DNA of 40,154 nt, from the NCBI GenBank assembly GCA_964588795.1, contig CAZPQN010000022.1:1-40154 (forward strand). Direction: 5' to 3'. A program made the position numbers and the translations under genes. The notes under the pieces are model-generated. The model was not told the origin of the DNA and did not search any database. It saw only the letters and a program-made list of their open reading frames with translations. The first letter of the stretch is position 1, and every line of letters begins with the position of its first letter. This DNA is from CAZPQN01 sp964588795 (GTDB lineage Bacteria; Fidelibacterota; UBA2242). Positions 31,688-40,098 of this stretch are shown here, piece by piece.

Positions 31688-32770
31688 TTATCTAAGTTTA
31701 TAGCTTTTCAGCCCCCAGGAAACCTCTTTCATCACGACCTTGATGATTCCCCAGGCCGGAACAGCGAATAACATACCAATCACCCCGGCGATATTGCCGC
31801 CCAAAATCACCGCGATTACGACAGTGATCGGATGCATATTGACGCTTTTGGATACAACCATCGGCGAAACGATATTATTATCAATAACCTGCACCAGGGC
31901 AAACACAACAGCAATCCAGACTACAATCGTTCCCAAATTCTGTGGCCCGTGCATGATCGTCAGAACTACTGCCGGAATGGCGCCGACCAGTGGACCAAGA
32001 TAAGGAATCAGGTTAGCGATACCGGCCATCATCCCGATAAAAAAGAAATAGGGCACCGGACCCCCAAACACGATATTGATAATTCCCAATCCAATGACAG
32101 AAAGAATGCCGACAATCAGCGCATCAATAGCCTGTCCCTGGATATAGCGCGTGACCTGATCACCGACTTTATGCAGGATATTCAAGGCTAATTCAAAGTA
32201 TTTATTGGGTATTTGCTGGATAATTAAACGCTTGAAAAACCGGAGATCTTTAATCAAAAAGAAAGTGACAAACGGAATGATCCCGATAAAAGCGACAAAA
32301 GAACTGGCGTTCTGTAAAAACTGGCCCATGTTCGACAGCAGGTTTGCACTCAGATCATTGACCTTGGCGATAACATCACGGGCTAAAGCGGCATTGTTAA
32401 AATTCTTTTGAAAAAATGCCTCTAACTGCGCCGTCAGGTCCTTAAGAAAATCCGATTGCATTTTCCCTGAAAGCGTATCAATCGCATTCATAATCGCTGG
32501 GACGATCAAGGCGACTATGCCGGCGATGCCGCCGACAATCAGAACCATCACGATGACGATCGCCAGGGCGCGATTGATACCGACACTTTCACCATAATCC
32601 ACGATCGGATTCAGGATGATGGCCAGGATCCAGGAAATGATCAACATAAAAATGATCGGCTTGAGATAAGGAAAAGCGATCAATAGAAAAGCCATACTCA
32701 GCAGGAACAGAAAAATCCGCCAGATCGTACGATTGATCTGGGTTATTGAAAGGTTAATGTTTTTATCCAT
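31688..32770 (-). CDS. AI-2E family transporter (UPF0118)
   Basis: The 360-residue membrane protein has about eight hydrophobic helices with a large soluble segment in the middle (residues 100-150), the family's layout. Diagnostic stretches are FPYLKPIIFMLIISWILA, YIQGQAIDALIVGILS, GIANLIPYLGPLVGAIPAV and VSKSVNMHPITVVIAVILGG. Members include proposed autoinducer-2 exporters and Na+(Li+)/H+ antiporters, so the substrate is unknown. It overlaps the cyclic-nucleotide-binding gene by 8 bases and is followed by trkH; given that context an ion-transport role is as likely as signalling. Confidence 0.93.
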   Translation of the reverse strand: MDKNINLSITQINRTIWRIFLFLLSMAFLLIAFPYLKPIIFMLIISWILAIILNPIVDYGESVGINRALAIVIVMVLIVGGIAGIVALIVPAIMNAIDTLSGKMQSDFLKDLTAQLEAFFQKNFNNAALARDVIAKVNDLSANLLSNMGQFLQNASSFVAFIGIIPFVTFFLIKDLRFFKRLIIQQIPNKYFELALNILHKVGDQVTRYIQGQAIDALIVGILSVIGLGIINIVFGGPVPYFFFIGMMAGIANLIPYLGPLVGAIPAVVLTIMHGPQNLGTIVVWIAVVFALVQVIDNNIVSPMVVSKSVNMHPITVVIAVILGGNIAGVIGMLFAVPAWGIIKVVMKEVSWGLKSYKLR

Positions 32771-33287
32771 TTTCCCGGGTCTCTGCTTCTCTGATAATTT
32801 GCGATAATTGTTCGTTGGTCCGGCGCAGGCGCTCGCCGATAACTCGCGCTAAGGCGACTAATATTTTTATTCCTAATTGCGGTTTCCGGTAAAGCAGGTC
32901 CATTAAATCCGGACGGAAAAAGCCGATAATATCACAATCCACGGCGGCGATGGCGGATGCCGAGCGGGGCGACTCATCGAGTAAAGCCAGGTCGCCAAAA
33001 AACGCTCCATGCCCTAAAGTCGCAATATGTTTTTGGTTCTCGTCCTGCAGCTCCTCCACTATATCCACAGTACCGGTAACGATAATGTACATTCCTAATC
33101 CTGGATCACCCATTCTGAAAATTGGTTCACCCTTCTTATACTGCCGGCGATGGACTATCTTTTCCACCTCGATTAATTCGCGTTCATCGAGATCGGAAAA
33201 GATCGGAACATTTTCTAATATCTGAAAAATGTCACCCTTATCTTTTTTCTTCTTGAAAAATGCAATATCCCAGATTGGACTAATCAT
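32763..33287 (-). CDS. Cyclic nucleotide-binding domain protein
   Basis: The 174-residue protein is a single cNMP-binding domain (about residues 25-145) with a short basic N-terminus (FFKKKKDK) and a C-terminal helix; there is no CRP-type helix-turn-helix. The phosphate-binding cassette reads GAFFGDLALLDESPRSASA. The glutamate normally in FGE is Asp here, which weakens or changes ligand binding; the PR-S-A part is intact. It overlaps the AI-2E permease gene by 8 bases. It could act as a regulatory subunit for the neighbouring transporter genes, but this rests only on context. Confidence 0.9.
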   Translation of the reverse strand: MISPIWDIAFFKKKKDKGDIFQILENVPIFSDLDERELIEVEKIVHRRQYKKGEPIFRMGDPGLGMYIIVTGTVDIVEELQDENQKHIATLGHGAFFGDLALLDESPRSASAIAAVDCDIIGFFRPDLMDLLYRKPQLGIKILVALARVIGERLRRTNEQLSQIIREAETRENG

Positions 33288-33441
33288 GACAACCTGCCTC
33301 TATATTTTGCTTTTCATTACAACTCAATATACAAACATTCCCCACAAAATTCCAATTTGAATCTTCCCGACCGAACTACATTTTCCATCTTGCTATATTG
33401 GACAACTTTTTTTATTTTGCTTTGGTGAATGGAGCAACACA
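33288..33441. promoter_or_regulatory. Divergent intergenic region before envC and the cyclic-nucleotide-binding gene
   Basis: This AT-rich 154-base gap separates two divergent operons and must contain their promoters. On the minus strand, TTGAGT (33322-33327) and TATAGA (33299-33304) have a 17-base spacer, but the resulting transcript would begin only about 5 bases before the ATG at 33287. On the plus strand several T-rich tracts precede the GGAG site at 33431-33434, with no clear promoter. No gene is seen. Confidence 0.4.
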
Positions 33442-34641
33442 CTGATTAGAAAAATTTCCATGTTAATGTTACCTCTCCTGTGCTGGCTCACCGTCTCAGG
33501 CCAGGAAAAGGAAATTGATAAAAAAATTGAATATCAGTCCGAGCAATTGGAGAAGATTCGCCGGGAAATTAAAAAATTCAAAAGCGATCTGAATCAGGTC
33601 GAATCCCGGGAAAAATCAATCCTGACTCAACTTGACAATACCGAAAAAAGTATCGGCCTGACTGAGAAGCTTCTATCTCAATTGAATCGCGAACAAATCC
33701 AAAAAGACAAAGATATTAAATCTATCGAAAAATCGATCACCCAGCTGGAAAGCAATCTGAATCAATTGCAGTCCAACTTCGCACGCCGATTGGTCTACCT
33801 TTATAAAAGTGGAACATACAGCGATTTGGAGTTATTGCTTACTTCCACTTCTTTTAACCAGGCGATTTATCGCTATAAGTACCTGCACCTGTTAGCCGAG
33901 ATTGACCGCAGTACTTCGCGAAATATCCGTTCAAACATCACCGAAATCGCCGCGAAAAAGCAAAAATTGCTGGCAGAAATGAGTGCCAAGGAACAAATTA
34001 TCGCTGAACGACGGGTCCATCAGAAAAGTTTGGCTGAGCAAAGGAAACAGCGCCAGGTACAATTGGAAAGTGCCCGGAAAGACAAGAATAATCTGCTTGC
34101 CCAGATCAAAGAAAAAGAACAAGCCGCCACCCAGCTTTCCAAATTGATCGCCGATTTGGAAAAAGAGCGCGAGCGGCGGCGCATCGAGCTGGAGCGTCAG
34201 CGGGCGCTGTCAGGCATCACAGCTGACAATCCTTTCCTTACAAATCAGGGCAAATTACCCTGGCCGGCGCAGGGTGAAGTCATCGCCAAATTCGGAATTC
34301 AAAAACACCCTAAGCTGAAAACGATTACCGAAAACTCCGGGATCGATATACAGGTTAAACGCGGCACACCCGTGATGGCGATCCTGGATGGAGTGGTCAC
34401 TACGATAACCTATATCCGTGGCTTTGGTAATACAATCATCATTGACCACGGATCGGGATTTTACTCGGTTTATTCGCACGTCGAAAATGTCCGAGTGACT
34501 GAAAACGAATACATCACTGCCGGTCTGAAAATCGCTGAAGTGGGTGATTCTGGTAGCCTGAGCGGTCCGCTCCTGCATTTTGAAATCTGGCGCAATAAAA
34601 CCAAACTCGATCCCGAAGACTGGTTAGGGAAAAAATCATGA
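33442..34641 (+). CDS. envC: EnvC-like murein hydrolase activator (coiled coil plus degenerate LytM domain)
   Basis: The protein should activate cell-wall amidases during division. From a CTG start at 33442 it has 399 residues and a proper signal peptide (IRKISMLMLPLLCWLTVSGQ). GGAG lies 7 bases before the CTG. The first ATG, at 33460, removes the basic n-region and has no ribosome binding site. Residues 25-250 are a long coiled coil, and the LytM/M23 domain covers about 270-399. The first zinc His is replaced by Asn298 in ENSGID, and the HxH pair has become LLH379, while Asp302 and His346 remain. This resembles E. coli EnvC, whose LytM domain is not catalytic. The stop overlaps holB by 4 bases. 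Confidence 0.88.
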   Translation: MIRKISMLMLPLLCWLTVSGQEKEIDKKIEYQSEQLEKIRREIKKFKSDLNQVESREKSILTQLDNTEKSIGLTEKLLSQLNREQIQKDKDIKSIEKSITQLESNLNQLQSNFARRLVYLYKSGTYSDLELLLTSTSFNQAIYRYKYLHLLAEIDRSTSRNIRSNITEIAAKKQKLLAEMSAKEQIIAERRVHQKSLAEQRKQRQVQLESARKDKNNLLAQIKEKEQAATQLSKLIADLEKERERRRIELERQRALSGITADNPFLTNQGKLPWPAQGEVIAKFGIQKHPKLKTITENSGIDIQVKRGTPVMAILDGVVTTITYIRGFGNTIIIDHGSGFYSVYSHVENVRVTENEYITAGLKIAEVGDSGSLSGPLLHFEIWRNKTKLDPEDWLGKKS

Positions 34642-35780
34642 GTCTGTTCCAGCTCGTCAATCAAAACCAAAATCGCCAGCGATTGGAACAAATCGCCCAA
34701 AGCAAACGCATCGCCAATGCCTATCTTTTTCATGGCGCCGAGGGGCACGGGACAGAAGGTTTTGCGTTGGAATTTGCCGCCATGCTCAATTGTCTTGGCA
34801 GCGCCGATGCCATACCATGCGGGGAATGCGCCAGCTGTCGCAAGCTGAAAAACCTCGAACATTCCAACCTGTCGTTGGTCTTTCCCATACCTATCAAAGA
34901 AGACACGGAAAGTGATGACCCGCCTTTCGAAAAATTCAAAGAAGAGGACATGGAGGAAATCCAGCAGGCGATCAGGTTCAAAGCCAGCCATCCGTATGGC
35001 AAAATTGTCATCACTAAAGGCTTGCATATTCCTATCAATTTTATCCGGGAGATCAAACGCAAGATCTACCTCACGGCTTTGGAACCGGGTTATAAAGTGG
35101 TCGTTATTTTTGATGCCCATCTGCTGACTGAGCCTGCCGCTAACGCTTTCCTGAAAATCCTCGAAGAACCACCCAGCCAGTCAACTTTTATTCTGACAAC
35201 CTCCGTCCCGGATCTGCTTTTACCGACGATTCATTCACGTTGTCAGGCACTGCACTTCCCTCCTGTCCCCGAGACGGAACTGTTATCTTATCTGACGACG
35301 TTTGACTATCCGTCGGAAGACGTCAAATTAGCGGTACGCATGGCGGGTGGTAATGTCGCCCGACTGATGAATCTGTTAGAGGGCAACCTTAAAATCATTA
35401 AAAAAAAGACTCTCACGATATATGAGCAAATTGCCCTCTGGAAACCCGCCAGTGTGCGTAAAATAACCGAAGATTTGGCCGCCCAGTATAGAGATGAACC
35501 TGATCAGTTCCGACAGATTTTAGAATCCATGCTGTTTTTTGCCCGTGATGTCGAATTACTGCGCAACGGCGCTGATCCGCGCCATTTGATTCATACCGAC
35601 CTTTTCGAAAGACTGCAAAAATTCGCCAACAAATATACCGCCTGCGATACGGAAAAAATCAAATCTTCCGTCGAGAATTGTATTGGTTTCCTGAACAGAA
35701 ATGTCTATATTAATCTTGCTATAACCGAGATGTTATTCCAAATAAAAGCCAGTATTGAACCCGATTTGAAAAATGAATGA
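34638..35780 (+). CDS. holB: DNA polymerase III delta' subunit
   Basis: The delta' subunit is the stator of the clamp loader that works with DnaX (encoded at 8.2 kb). The 380 residues show the AAA+ fold: a degenerate Walker A (GAEGHGTEGFA, without the usual lysine), the C4 zinc module (CLGSADAIPCGECASC), the delta' segment AANAFLKILEEPP, and the arginine-finger SRC in HSRCQALHF. Loss of the P-loop lysine is common in delta', which does not hydrolyse ATP. An acidic insertion (IKEDTESDDPPFEKFKEEDM) lies near residues 86-112. It overlaps envC by 4 bases and ricT by 8 bases. Confidence 0.93.
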   Translation: MSLFQLVNQNQNRQRLEQIAQSKRIANAYLFHGAEGHGTEGFALEFAAMLNCLGSADAIPCGECASCRKLKNLEHSNLSLVFPIPIKEDTESDDPPFEKFKEEDMEEIQQAIRFKASHPYGKIVITKGLHIPINFIREIKRKIYLTALEPGYKVVVIFDAHLLTEPAANAFLKILEEPPSQSTFILTTSVPDLLLPTIHSRCQALHFPPVPETELLSYLTTFDYPSEDVKLAVRMAGGNVARLMNLLEGNLKIIKKKTLTIYEQIALWKPASVRKITEDLAAQYRDEPDQFRQILESMLFFARDVELLRNGADPRHLIHTDLFERLQKFANKYTACDTEKIKSSVENCIGFLNRNVYINLAITEMLFQIKASIEPDLKNE

Positions 35781-36597
35781 TAATCCATCACAACCATTAG
35801 TCAAAATAAAATTACGGCGTTATACGCGGGCATACTACCAAAATGACCTGCAATTCCCACTCGAATACGGTGATTGGGTCATTGTGGAAGCCGACCGCGG
35901 CGAAGACATTGGCCTGGTCATTGATCTGCATGACCAAAACGCCGCACCGACAACTGAAACTTATCCACGCATTCTACGTAAAGCAGGCCTCAATGACTTT
36001 GCCCGCGATAGCGAAAATCGTCTGCGGGAAATGGTCTGCCTCCAGTTTTGTCAACAAAGCGTCCGAGACTTGAACTTAGCGATGAAAATCGTGGACGTCG
36101 ATATTCGCCTGGATCGTAAAAAAGTCATCTTCTATTTCACCGCCGACGATCGGATCGACTTCCGGGAGCTCGTGAAGGTGCTCGCCTCGGAATACAAAAC
36201 CAGGATCGAGATGCGCCAGATCAGCAGTCGTGAAGAAATGAAACGTGAACTCAGCATCGGTCCCTGCGGACTCGCCCTGTGTTGTAGCCGCTTTTTGGAA
36301 GATTTTGATCCGGTCAGCACGCAATTAGTCAAACAGCAAAATCTGCCGATGAATCCAGCGAAAATATCCGGTTGTTGCGGCAAGTTGAAATGCTGTTACA
36401 AGTACGAACACGAGTTTTACGAAGAGTTCCTGAGCCATTATCCTCCGTATGGCTCGAAAGTTTCAATTGAGCAAAAAACCGGAACAGTTGAGAAGATTGA
36501 CATTTTTCAAAAAACCATGACTGTCCGGTACGAAGATAATCAGTTAGAAGACCTGCCCCTGGCCGATTTCAACCGCAAGATAAAAGTCATTTCATAG
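35773..36597 (+). CDS. ricT: PSP1-domain protein, RicT/YaaT family
   Basis: RicT (YaaT) of Bacillus is an iron-sulfur protein in a complex affecting RNase Y and development; in other bacteria the role is little studied. The 274-residue protein has the PSP1 domain in its C-terminal half, with the cysteine-rich signatures CGLALCCSRFLEDFDPVS and KISGCCGKLKCCYKYE. Cysteines in these motifs suit a [4Fe-4S] cluster. The ATG overlaps the holB end by 8 bases. The order holB-ricT is conserved from Bacillus to Gram-negatives, which supports orthology, though a Ric complex is not shown here. Confidence 0.92.
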   Translation: MNDNPSQPLVKIKLRRYTRAYYQNDLQFPLEYGDWVIVEADRGEDIGLVIDLHDQNAAPTTETYPRILRKAGLNDFARDSENRLREMVCLQFCQQSVRDLNLAMKIVDVDIRLDRKKVIFYFTADDRIDFRELVKVLASEYKTRIEMRQISSREEMKRELSIGPCGLALCCSRFLEDFDPVSTQLVKQQNLPMNPAKISGCCGKLKCCYKYEHEFYEEFLSHYPPYGSKVSIEQKTGTVEKIDIFQKTMTVRYEDNQLEDLPLADFNRKIKVIS

Positions 36598-36605
36598 AAC
36601 CAGCT

Positions 36606-38495
36606 ATGCCAGCAAGGAAAAAATTCTACGTTACCACGCCCATCTACTACGTCAATGACAAACCGCATATCGGACACGCCTACACGACTATTGTGGCCGA
36701 TGTATTGACGCGATTCCATCGATTAAGGGGTGATGCGACCTTTTTCCTGACCGGAACTGACGAACATGGTCAGAAAGTCCAGCAAGCCGCGGAACGCACC
36801 GGAATTTCACCGCAGGCGCACTGCGATCAAATGGTGGAGCATTTCCGGCAAGCTTGGGAAAAACTGAACATCAAGTACGATTACTTCATCCGTACGACCG
36901 ATAAGGAACACCAGAAAGCGGTGCAGTCGGCGCTGGATGAGCTGTATGCCAAAGGCGAAATTTACCTGGCCGAATACGGCGGGTATTATTGCGTTGGTTG
37001 TGAGCGTTTCTATACGCGTAAGGAATTAGTGGAGGGCAAATGCCCGCAACACCTGCAAGCACCCGACTACATTAAAGAAAAGAATTATTTCTTCCGGATG
37101 GGCAAATATCAGGAATGGTTAATCGAGTACATCCACCAGCATCCGGAATTCATTCAGCCGGAGAGTCGCCGCAACGAGGTGCTCGGTTTTCTAAAAAATC
37201 CCCTGGGCGACCTGTGTATTTCCCGGCCAAAAAGTCGTCTACAGTGGGGTATTGAATTACCGTTCGATCCGGATTATGTGACCTATGTATGGTTCGATGC
37301 TCTGCTCAATTATATTACCGCCGTCGGATACAAACAACAGCAGGAAAACTTTACGCGATGGTGGCCGGCGGACTATCATCTGATCGGCAAGGATATCGTC
37401 ACAACTCACTGCGTCTACTGGCCGACGATGCTCAAAGCTTTGGGCTTGCCCCTGCCGCGGACGATTTTGGCCCATGGCTGGTGGCTGGTTGCCGAAACCA
37501 AGATGTCCAAATCCCTGCAAAATATCATCAAACCGCTCGACCTCGTCGATACCTATGGCGTTGATGCCGTACGCTATTTTTTAATGCGTGACATGATCCT
37601 TGGACAGGATGCTAATTTCAGTTTAGACTCTTTCATCAAACGTTACAACTCCGAGTTGGCGAATGATTTGGGCAACCTGGTCAGTCGCATCGGGACGCTG
37701 ATCATTAAAAATTTCCCAACTATCCCGGAACCTTCATCGCCTTCGGAAACTGAGCGGAAAATCGAGCAGTCGGCTACAGCTTTGCCCGACACCGTCATGC
37801 AATTCATTGATGCCATGCGCCTATCGGATGCACTTGAGGCGGTGATCAGTTTCGTGCGGGAACTGAATCGCTTCATGGAACTGCGACAACCCTGGCACTT
37901 GGTGAAAACCGACCGGACAGTGGCGGGCACGGTTCTTTATACGGCACTCGAAGGGCTACGCATCACCGCTCAACTCCTGCAACCTGTCATGCCTTCCAAA
38001 ATGAAAGAACTACTGGACAAAATCCCGGTCACGGAAGCAGACAATCCCTTCAACTGGGGAAAATGCAAATCCGGAGTCCCGCTGACCACCTTACCCATTT
38101 TATTCCCCAGAATCGAAAACCAAACATCAACAACCAAGGCTCCTGTTATGACTCCAGAAATTCCCTCACCTGAGCAGATTTCGATTACCGATTTTGGTAA
38201 AATAAAACTGGTCACTGCGAAAATTATCACCGCTGAAAGTATTCCCAACGCCAACAAACTCCTTAAACTACAAGTGGATACCGGTACAGAAAAACGCCAG
38301 ATAGTCGCCGGGATTGCGGAATATTTTCAGCCGGAGAACCTAGTCGGCAAAACCATCATTTTGGTGGCTAATTTACAACCTGCGCAAATCCGCGGCATCC
38401 GCAGCGAAGGTATGTTGCTCGCCGCAAAAAAGGACGGACACCTGACATTGCTTACTACTATGGATGATATAGGACCCGGAGCTATTATCAGTTGA
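36606..38495 (+). CDS. metG: Methionyl-tRNA synthetase with C-terminal tRNA-binding domain
   Basis: MetRS charges tRNA-Met. The 629 residues show the class I motifs PHIGHAYTT (His21-His24) and KMSKS at 299-303. A single zinc knuckle, Cys129-x2-Cys132 and Cys146-x2-His149, is present. The C-terminal domain at about 523-629 (ITDFGKIKLVTAKI, LKLQVDTGTEKRQIVAGI, RGIRSEGMLLA) is an EMAP/Trbp111-type tRNA-binding domain fused in the same protein. The ATG is 8 bases after ricT. A tRNA gene with anticodon CAU begins at 40099; if it is elongator tRNA-Met it is a substrate of this enzyme. Confidence 0.97.
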   Translation: MPARKKFYVTTPIYYVNDKPHIGHAYTTIVADVLTRFHRLRGDATFFLTGTDEHGQKVQQAAERTGISPQAHCDQMVEHFRQAWEKLNIKYDYFIRTTDKEHQKAVQSALDELYAKGEIYLAEYGGYYCVGCERFYTRKELVEGKCPQHLQAPDYIKEKNYFFRMGKYQEWLIEYIHQHPEFIQPESRRNEVLGFLKNPLGDLCISRPKSRLQWGIELPFDPDYVTYVWFDALLNYITAVGYKQQQENFTRWWPADYHLIGKDIVTTHCVYWPTMLKALGLPLPRTILAHGWWLVAETKMSKSLQNIIKPLDLVDTYGVDAVRYFLMRDMILGQDANFSLDSFIKRYNSELANDLGNLVSRIGTLIIKNFPTIPEPSSPSETERKIEQSATALPDTVMQFIDAMRLSDALEAVISFVRELNRFMELRQPWHLVKTDRTVAGTVLYTALEGLRITAQLLQPVMPSKMKELLDKIPVTEADNPFNWGKCKSGVPLTTLPILFPRIENQTSTTKAPVMTPEIPSPEQISITDFGKIKLVTAKIITAESIPNANKLLKLQVDTGTEKRQIVAGIAEYFQPENLVGKTIILVANLQPAQIRGIRSEGMLLAAKKDGHLTLLTTMDDIGPGAIIS

Positions 38496-38498
38496 CAA

Positions 38499-39257
38499 AT
38501 GCTGGTTGATACCCATTGCCACCTCAATTATCCGCCCCTCTTAAATAAAGCTGATGAAATCGTCGCCCGCGCTCATTCCGCTGGAGTAGGGCGCATGATT
38601 TGCGTTGGTACCGATCTCCGCACTTCTCGGCAAGCCATCAGTTTGGCGGAAAAATTCACCGCCGTTTACGCAGCCGTTGGGATTCATCCACATGACGTCG
38701 GAAAGACTACTACCGATAGCCTGGACGATTTGGAAAAATTATTAGACCATCCCAAAGTTGTCGCTGTGGGAGAAATCGGTCTCGACTTTTACCGGAACTA
38801 CTCACCACACGACGTCCAAAAGGAATATTTCAGGAAACAAATCGCCATCGCGCGCCGTCATCTTTTACCCTTTATTGTACACAACCGTCAAGCTTACGAC
38901 GCCGTGCTCGAGATACTAAATACAGAAAACTACTGGCAGGGCGTCATGCATTGCTTTTCAGAAAATGCCGAAGCTGTCCGACACCTTACTGCATTGGGAC
39001 TGCATATTTCTTTCACCGGCAATGCAACCTATGGCAATGAAAAAACCGAGCGGGCGGTCATGGCGGTACCGATTGACCGACTAATGATAGAGACCGATGC
39101 CCCATTCATTTTACCCAAAGGAGCCAGCGGACGCAATAATGAACCTGCCTTTTTGCCGGTAATCGCCGAACGAATAGCTATGATCAGAAAGACGACGCCT
39201 AATGTCATCGCCGAGTCCACGACTCGTAACGCCCTTAACTTTTTCCGTCTGAATTGA
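38499..39257 (+). CDS. tatD: TatD-family metal-dependent hydrolase (DNase)
   Basis: TatD proteins are two-metal deoxyribonucleases of the amidohydrolase fold. The 252 residues contain DTHCHLN at the N-terminus, the histidines in GIHPHDVG, GEIGLDFYRN, the ligand His in PFIVHNRQ, VMHCFSEN and the metal-binding IETDAPFI. The start ATG is 3 bases after the metG stop, and the stop overlaps the rsmA start by 4 bases (TTGA). The order metG-tatD-(...)-rsmA is conserved in Bacillus and many other bacteria. Confidence 0.96.
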   Translation: MLVDTHCHLNYPPLLNKADEIVARAHSAGVGRMICVGTDLRTSRQAISLAEKFTAVYAAVGIHPHDVGKTTTDSLDDLEKLLDHPKVVAVGEIGLDFYRNYSPHDVQKEYFRKQIAIARRHLLPFIVHNRQAYDAVLEILNTENYWQGVMHCFSENAEAVRHLTALGLHISFTGNATYGNEKTERAVMAVPIDRLMIETDAPFILPKGASGRNNEPAFLPVIAERIAMIRKTTPNVIAESTTRNALNFFRLN

Positions 39258-40042
39258 CCACGATTTACCCCAAAAAGCGCTTCGGCCAGAATTTCCTGAT
39301 TGACCCAAATATTCTGCGCAAAATTGTCGAGGTCATTGACCCGCAACCGGGAGAATCGCTGATTGAGATTGGTCCGGGGCGGGGCGCACTCACTGCCCTC
39401 TTATTAGAACGGCAAAGCATCGTCCACGCCATTGAAATTGATCATAAACTCGTCGATTATCTAAAAACAACCTTTGTAGATCGTCCTAATCTGTATCTAT
39501 ATGAGGCGGACGTACTGGATTTTGACCTGGCGACTTTACTGAATCCAAATGTCCCTCAAAAAATCGTTGGCAACTTGCCCTATAATATCATCAGCCCCTT
39601 GCTTTTCAAGCTGTTCGAATTTTCCGATTGCATATCACAAATGGTTTTCTTAGTGCAGAAAGAGATCGCCCTGCGCCTGTGTGCGAAACCGAGCAGTAAA
39701 GATTACGGGATATTATCGGTAATGGCACGTTTCTATACCAGTCCACGCATTGAATTCCATGTCTCGCCCCGCGTTTTTCGTCCGGTACCCAAAGTTTTCT
39801 CCAGCGTTATAACGCTGGCCCCCGAAAAAAATGACTGTTCGCCGATGATGCGCTCCGCTTTTCGGAAAGTTGTTAGAACAGCCTTCAACCAACGGCGTAA
39901 GACTTTGAAAAATGCACTGCATGAATTATTGCCTACTACCCTGCTTAATTGTCCTATTGATCTCCAGCGCCGCGCTGAAACATTGAGTGTCGCAGAATTT
40001 ATTTCATTAACCGACTGGTTGCAGGCCAACTCTTCTCTATAA
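39254..40042 (+). CDS. rsmA: 16S rRNA dimethyladenosine transferase
   Basis: RsmA (KsgA) dimethylates A1518 and A1519 of 16S rRNA late in small-subunit assembly. The 262 residues contain the N-terminal PKKRFGQNFLIDPN, the SAM-binding EIGPGRGALTALL, the acidic EIDHKL strand end and the catalytic GNLPYNIISPLL, all expected. The start is TTG at 39254, overlapping the tatD stop (TTGA), so coupling with tatD is likely. A downstream AT-rich inverted repeat may end the operon. Confidence 0.96.
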   Translation: MTTIYPKKRFGQNFLIDPNILRKIVEVIDPQPGESLIEIGPGRGALTALLLERQSIVHAIEIDHKLVDYLKTTFVDRPNLYLYEADVLDFDLATLLNPNVPQKIVGNLPYNIISPLLFKLFEFSDCISQMVFLVQKEIALRLCAKPSSKDYGILSVMARFYTSPRIEFHVSPRVFRPVPKVFSSVITLAPEKNDCSPMMRSAFRKVVRTAFNQRRKTLKNALHELLPTTLLNCPIDLQRRAETLSVAEFISLTDWLQANSSL

Positions 40043-40049
40043 ACTTCTT

Positions 40050-40077
40050 GTTATTTTAGAACAGAAAAAATAACTTT
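40050..40077 (+). terminator. Possible weak terminator after rsmA
   Basis: GTTATTTT at 40050-40057 pairs with AAAATAAC at 40067-40074 across a 9-base loop, followed by TTT. The stem is almost wholly AT, so it is weak, and only three T residues follow. It lies 8 bases after the rsmA stop and 22 bases before a tRNA gene. Confidence 0.3.
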
Positions 40078-40098
40078 GACCGCTTTTTAAAATCCATC

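Noticed and set aside
33299..33327. TTGAGT-17-TATAGA promoter candidate for the cNMP-binding gene
   Set aside because: The predicted transcript would start about 5 bases before the ATG and exclude the AGG ribosome binding site.
34470..35120. Long antisense ORF of 216 codons opposite envC and holB
   Set aside because: It lies wholly opposite two clear genes, its sequence has no domain signal, and it has no ribosome binding site. Open antisense frames like this are a by-product of codon usage.
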